60,000 nucleotides of DNA from Symsagittifera roscoffensis (Eukaryota; Xenacoelomorpha; Acoela; Convolutidae): NCBI RefSeq assembly GCF_963678635.1, contig NC_087069.1, positions 12,096,530-12,156,529 on the forward strand, read 5' to 3'. How positions within the stretch are numbered: the stretch's first letter is position 1; each line of letters opens with the position of its first letter. The notes beneath the pieces were generated by a model. The model did not search any database. It had not been told where the DNA came from and saw nothing but the letters and a program-made list of their open reading frames with translations. The translations under genes were made by a program, and so were the position numbers. Positions 54,891 through 60,000 of the stretch are shown piece by piece.

Positions 54891-55135
54891 TTCTTAATGA
54901 AAAAAAAAACACTCACCTTAAAATAAGTATTCTTTGTCTATTTACAATTTAGACACTCGTTTAGAAAAATGGGAACGAAAAACTTTTAAAGGTATGGTCC
55001 ATATAAAATTTAACAAGTAGAAATTGTTAGTTTTTTTGAAAAGTTTCAGCCACAGAACTTGTTTCGCCTACACTATTCAATCTCTTCCATAGCAAAATTA
55101 TGCTACTAATTAGTGCCAATGAAATGAATTGAAAT

Positions 55136-55414
55136 TTGGAGGAACTCAAATCTAAGACAAAACCCGATACGCTGTCAAGCAATCCGTTGCAGATGCCCAA
55201 CAAATTGCGACCCAACCATTCAAAAGATGGAAGAAATTTGGACAAACTGAGACGAAAAGTTCTGGAGAAGAAGACTCTTTTTCTCAATACATTTCAAAAG
55301 ATAGTGAGATCAGGTCACATGACACAACGAAAACGCCAATTAACTAGAGCCAAAAACTATAAAAATGACAAAATCCGGATCAGTAGTATACAGAATGAGT
55401 TTTATATTGACTAG
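55136..55414 (+). CDS. copy of the basic 89-aa ORF
   Basis: 92 codons, with a few substitutions relative to 23297-23566 and no stops. As with the first copy, there is no evidence of function. Confidence 0.2.
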   Translation: MEELKSKTKPDTLSSNPLQMPNKLRPNHSKDGRNLDKLRRKVLEKKTLFLNTFQKIVRSGHMTQRKRQLTRAKNYKNDKIRISSIQNEFYID

Positions 55415-56469
55415 ATTCTTCAATCATCCACCTTAAAATCTTCAAAGACAGTTGGCGTAACAGTTTGGCAATTAGATGGCAGGATGTTCTGGTCTACCAT
55501 AAGGTATTGAGGTTCAGACTGTAGCCGAATCTCATCTGTGCGAGGTTGCACCTAGTTGAGCAGAGTAGTGTCAATACTGTATGAGAAGAGACTTCTGGGG
55601 TTCTTGATGGGAGAACTTAAGCCGAGACTTAGTTTTCAAGTATGCCAAAAACTTAAGAGTGATTCTAACTTGCAAGTACAGCCCAGTCCTTTCAAGGAGG
55701 TCACCGTTGATTAAAAGCATCACTGATGCAAGGTCACGTGTAAATAAGGGCGTAGTTGTTTAGTGTAGGGGAGAGAAACTGTGAGCTGCTTTAAATTGAA
55801 ACCGGGCGATAAATGTCTGATACTTCAACATCTTTGCTTGGTTTCGGTAAAAGAACGATGTACGAGTTCCTCCAAATTTAAAGTGTTTTGTTAAAAAGAG
55901 ATAATTTAAAACGATGATTTTTGAAAAATAAGCTATGAACTGTGTAGAGGCCGACAGGGCTCATTACTCTGGTTGATTCCGCTTCTTCAAGGGCAGCCTT
56001 AGTCTCAAATGGCAAGAAGTTCAGTGGTTTGTTCAAGCATTTTTTAAAAAAATTTCCTCTTGGTCTTCCTTTGATTTTTGTTTGATTGGTCGATTTGTGG
56101 ACTCTCAGTTGGGTCCATTGCAAGTTAAACGCGTTTGCTATTTGTTTCGCCTCTGAAAATTTTATTCCATTAAAAGAGATGGAAAGATTCTGCTATAATT
56201 TTTTTTCCGTCCGATTAAAGACCGGACCATTTTGCAGAACTTAATGGACGAAAGGTGGGGGCTGAAGATTCAAAGGAAGTCGAGTACCTCTATCTCTATT
56301 TCTTTTGACAGTTTTTTTTTCCACAATTTCTCCAGTGAAAAATGACCCAATACGCTTTACTAAAAATATTTAGCGAGCCCACTCAAGCTTCAGATACTTC
56401 TGAAAACTGAAGTTCTCTAATGGAGAAAAGTTCTGACACAAACTCAGTTTTTGTAGCATCAGCAATTTA

Positions 56470-57710
56470 ACATGCCGGAACGGAGCGGATGGCTGACTGA
56501 CTGAGTGAACCGATGAATGGCTGTATTGACCGAACAGAGTGCAAATAATCAAAAAAAGATGATTGGAAACAAGGATGATTAGCTATAGAATTGGACGGAT
56601 CGATAGCTAGATAGATGTATGGCTGGATGGATAAATCAATGGCTGAATGGAAATTGAGGTGGCCGGACGATTGCATGTGTGGGAGGAAAAATTATTGGCT
56701 GAATGGATGTTTGGATCAATGCATTGATCGATGAATGGCTGGAGGGATGTATGGTTGGAATCCATCCATCTTTTTAGCCATTGATTCATCCAACTACACA
56801 GCCATTCGTTATATTCCAGTTATTCATACAGCCAACCATAAATTTATTCTAGCCAATTATTCAGACATCTAACTACCTAACCATTCAATCACAAAATCCA
56901 TCGTTCGGTTGATCCTGTCATCCACGCATTCAGTCATCCTGGTTGGATCAACCGATGGCTGGATGGAAGGATAAATGGCTAAACAGATGTATGGATGGAT
57001 GAAAAGAAACACAGTTCGCTGACTCGATGGATCAACGGATGGCTGGAAGGACAGTTGGGTGGATAAAAGGTAAGTGGATGGATGGACGAGAGATGTGTAG
57101 ATGTAATCAAGGCTAGTTGTCTTGGGGGATTGCTTATTAGATGAATGAATGATGGAAAGCATGATGTATGGATAGATCGATGTTTGGAGAGACGGATGGA
57201 TGACTGGTTGAATGGATGGACAGTGGGTGACTAGATCAATGTATGGCTAGGTGACTTGACGGATTGCTGATTAGACGGTTAGATTATGGATAGCTGGATA
57301 TATGCATGGGTAGATGCATAGCTGTCTCGAAGTATAGATGATGGATGGCTGGTTGCCTGAATGGCGATTACATGGACGGACGGCTTGTTCGATTGCTGGT
57401 TGGATGTATTATGGATACCGGATGGGCAGATGGCTGGTTGAATAATGGTTTGGATGAACGGCAGGATGAATGCAAATATGGTTGGATGACTAGATAGGTG
57501 GATGGCTTGGAAGAAAGGATGGCTGCTTGGATGAATAGTTTTTTTGGATGAATGGCTGGTTCAGTATATAGATGGCTGAATGGAAGGATGATTTTTTGGT
57601 CGGATGAATGACTAGATCGCTGATTGGATGTAAGGCTGAACGAATAGAAGGCTGGATGGATAGCTAAATGGATAGCTCGATGAAAGAGCGGGACGGATAA
57701 CTGGTATATT
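56470..57710. repeat. second copy of the GATG/TGGA minisatellite
   Basis: Longer than the copy at 24.9-25.7 kb on its left side: roughly 56430-56840 is repeat-like sequence absent from the first copy. It includes an inverted block near 56760-56830 (CATCCATC-type runs on the plus strand). It lacks about 40 bases within the shared part. Confidence 0.8.
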
Positions 57711-57717
57711 TGAATAA

Positions 57718-57899
57718 CCAAGGATAAAAGTGCATTAGCGTCTGTCATGACGTTTGCATTATCTTCCATTAGCAGTTGAAATATTGAAACCTTAGTCTTA
57801 AGGACAACTGCTACAGTGGATATAAAAATTTGTGAAGCGGAAGCTTTGGTTGCTGGCCAATCTTTCAAAAACCCGCTACTCCAATCCAGTCTTCCAATA
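57718..57899 (-). pseudogene. copy of the candidate exon at 25703-25884
   Basis: Same acceptor (TTTTACAG) and open frame as the first copy, with at least one substitution (near 57770). Since the partner exon in this copy carries a stop, it is probably non-functional if the gene is real. Confidence 0.35.
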
Positions 57900-59904
57900 T
57901 CTGTAAAACACCATACATAATCGATGTATGTAAAAATTCAGGAGGCCTCTCCCCCCCCCCCCTCTAATCCATTGGAGGAAAAAAATGTGCTTCTTTAGCA
58001 AAAATATCAATGCAGATTATCTCAGAGCGCATTTCCCTCGTACCCCTTACAGACTATCCGATTAAAACGAAAAAATAAAAACCTAAATTGTCCTTCGAAG
58101 GACGCAAAGTTAAAAACAATAAAAGCATGCCAAAAAATTAAGGCAAAAAATTGACCCCCCAAAAAAACAAAGGCAACTCAAACAGAATCAGATTCAGTAA
58201 ACACATAATCATATGGAAAATGAAGAATACTTTCAACTTAAATGATAATTTGAAGTACAAAAAATTAATTGAATTGCAACTAAACCGATATAACTTTAGC
58301 AAACAACCGTTGAATCAATTGATAACCCCAAAATACTCTTCATTCCAATTTGATAACATCTGCTTCGCGCATACGAGCGAGGAAAATGGAAAAAAGAACT
58401 CTAAAACGCCAAAACAAAGTCACATTAAAAAAAGGAATAAATAAAACTACACCTTAACGCCAAAACGCCAAAACGCCAAAACAAAATCACATTAAAAAAG
58501 GAACAAATAAAACTACACAGATTCAGCTAGGAATTCTGAGAAAATTTAGTTTTCGAGAAAGTAGTTTTCGGGACTTGTGAGAAAATTTCTATACATAGTT
58601 AAAATTTTCAAAAAGAGGTTTTCCGAAATACTTACCGGCTTTTCTTCAAAAGAGAGAGAAACACTTTATGTAGGACACATGTTAAGCCCCATCTTGGTTT
58701 CCATTATTCATCAACCTTAGAATCAGCCGGTTAAAACTCGAGAAAAGAAAAAATTCCAAATATGGACAAATTTCTAAAATTTGACATTTTCTACGGTCAT
58801 ATCTTTTTCCAAAACGTAGGACATAGGCGCTGGAGCAGACAAAACTCTCATGACTTTTTTATACGTTTAAACGCTTAATCTCAGATTTGGCAGGGTAGTT
58901 TTTGGAAAAAGTCAAAAACTTTCCAAAAACGGTCAAAAGCTCAAACATTAACCCAAAGAGAAAGTTATTACATATGAATGGTTTTTTTCGTATGTAAAAA
59001 CTTTTCTCTTATACGACAAAAGGGCATAGCCAATTGAGCAAGGACAATTTCTAGCAGTTGATCTCGCGGTTAAACCGTTGACCTAAGATTTGGCAGGAAA
59101 TTTTGGAGACAACTGTTTCAAAAATTAACCAAAATGTCAAAAAACAGCTTTGTTTGAGTTCATACTTTTCTTCTAGCGAAATTGGGAATAGTCGCTTATA
59201 AAGGGTAAATACCCATAATCTCGGTCTTTTGATTGAAACCACAACCGCAAACTGGCGCAGTTAAAACTTGATGTTATAAATCAAAACAAATAGATCAAAG
59301 TTCCCCTACTGAAATTTTTCTAGGCCGTAGAACGTGGGGTTCTTGAAAGAGAACAGTGAAATATGCAGGCAGATAAGAGAGTAGTCGGCTCGTTCACGTG
59401 GTGAAAATCGGTGCAATAGTTTTTGAGAAAAACTGAAATTTCTATGAAAAATGCAAAAACTTCCCAGAGCGTCTCACGAAAAAAAACCGACATACCTGTT
59501 TCCAATCAGTAACCAACACTAGCAAAAAAAAGAAAGCAGCAAATATGGTATTAAATAGCTTATACAAATATTTTTTTTCTTTGGATGATTGGATTGAAAT
59601 ATACCAAAATGCCACCAAATGAGCACTTTTATTTGCAACTTGGGTTGGTAATACACACTTTGTAGTAATACACTAATATAATCTTTCGGAGCGAACTCAT
59701 TATCTGATTTTAAAAAAGCATATTCTTATTAAATGTTCTATGATCTGAATTGATTTAAAATTTTGGTGTGATGCCACATATAACTGAGCTTTTCGAATAG
59801 GACGTATAGAACACAGCGTGCTTACATTTCTAAACGAGTACCACTATTAAAAACAAAAAACTCAAAACTACAAACGTAATGAAAATAAGCTTCAATACAC
59901 CAAC

Positions 59905-60000
59905 CTGAAACATCTTACCCAAGAGCTTCGCGTTGAATTCCATTCTCACAATCACTCGTCAAAAATTTAAGGTTCATGGCGTTTTCAGGAAACATGGGAG
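59905..60000 (-). pseudogene. partial copy of the candidate exon at 27866-28149, with stop
   Basis: The donor (TTTCAG|GTTGG) is conserved, but a TAT codon is changed to TAA near the 3' end of the exon and nearby residues differ. The window ends inside the exon. Confidence 0.4.

Larger units (their letters stand above)
54634..60000. repeat. segmental duplication of 22.8-28.0 kb
   Basis: The sequence from 54634 onward matches 22806 onward in the same orientation to the end of the window, with substitutions, a ~240-bp deletion, a shorter poly-C tract and about 400 extra bases at 56430-56840. The left junction shows three bases of microhomology (GAA) between the array and WDR26 exon 1. The retroelement and array lie between the two copies, as expected for a large tandem duplication. 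Confidence 0.93.

Overview
This window is AT-rich genomic DNA from a metazoan, probably an invertebrate. The evidence is a spliced animal gene with GT-AG introns (a WDR26 homologue), tRNA-derived SINE-like repeats, a LINE remnant, a hAT-derived element and a very large LTR retroelement. I cannot name the species.

Layout. (1) 1-13.3 kb is mostly non-coding. It holds an exact 1.89-kb direct duplication at the left edge, a 0.7-kb diverged direct duplication near 8.8-10 kb, several SINE-like copies, and one isolated first-exon-like ORF on the minus strand (5078-5289). (2) 13.8-23.1 kb is a complete minus-strand WDR26 homologue: seven coding exons with compatible phases and a 777-aa product carrying LisH/CTLH, WD40 repeats and a long acidic/Ser-rich tail. 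Its introns hold a 5'-truncated LINE with a 12-bp target duplication, a cluster of CGTATAA motifs, and a 380-bp hAT element with a perfect 8-bp target duplication. (3) 23.1-28.5 kb is intergenic DNA with a degenerate GATG/TGGA minisatellite and two candidate internal exons of an unidentified minus-strand gene. (4) 28.5-34.9 kb plus 53.5-54.6 kb is a nested tandem array (two 2.27-kb units, then two 1.48-kb units). Each unit carries an open minus-strand segment resembling the start of mitochondrial ribosomal protein L53. (5) 34,878-53,469 is an 18.6-kb LTR retroelement inserted in the last array unit. (6) 54.6 kb to the end is a second copy of 22.8-28.0 kb, including the 5' half of WDR26 exon 1 as a pseudogene.

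The retroelement is the most striking object. It has TG...CA LTRs, a GAAG target duplication, a Ty3/gypsy-type Gag and a 1959-codon Pol (zinc knuckle, protease, reverse transcriptase, RNase H, DD35E integrase). It also has a small basic ORF before gag and, after pol, a run of six further ORFs: a 42-aa ORF, two small hydrophobic ORFs, a 378-codon ORF with no ATG, an 872-aa Env-like glycoprotein and a 597-aa unknown. Adjacent ORFs are joined by stop/start contacts (TAAATG, ATGA, short overlaps). Gag and Pol overlap in a +1 frame at a Ty1-like CTT-AGA-C heptamer. The shared parts of the two LTRs are identical, so the insertion is young, but the 5' LTR lacks about 222 bp that the 3' LTR retains.
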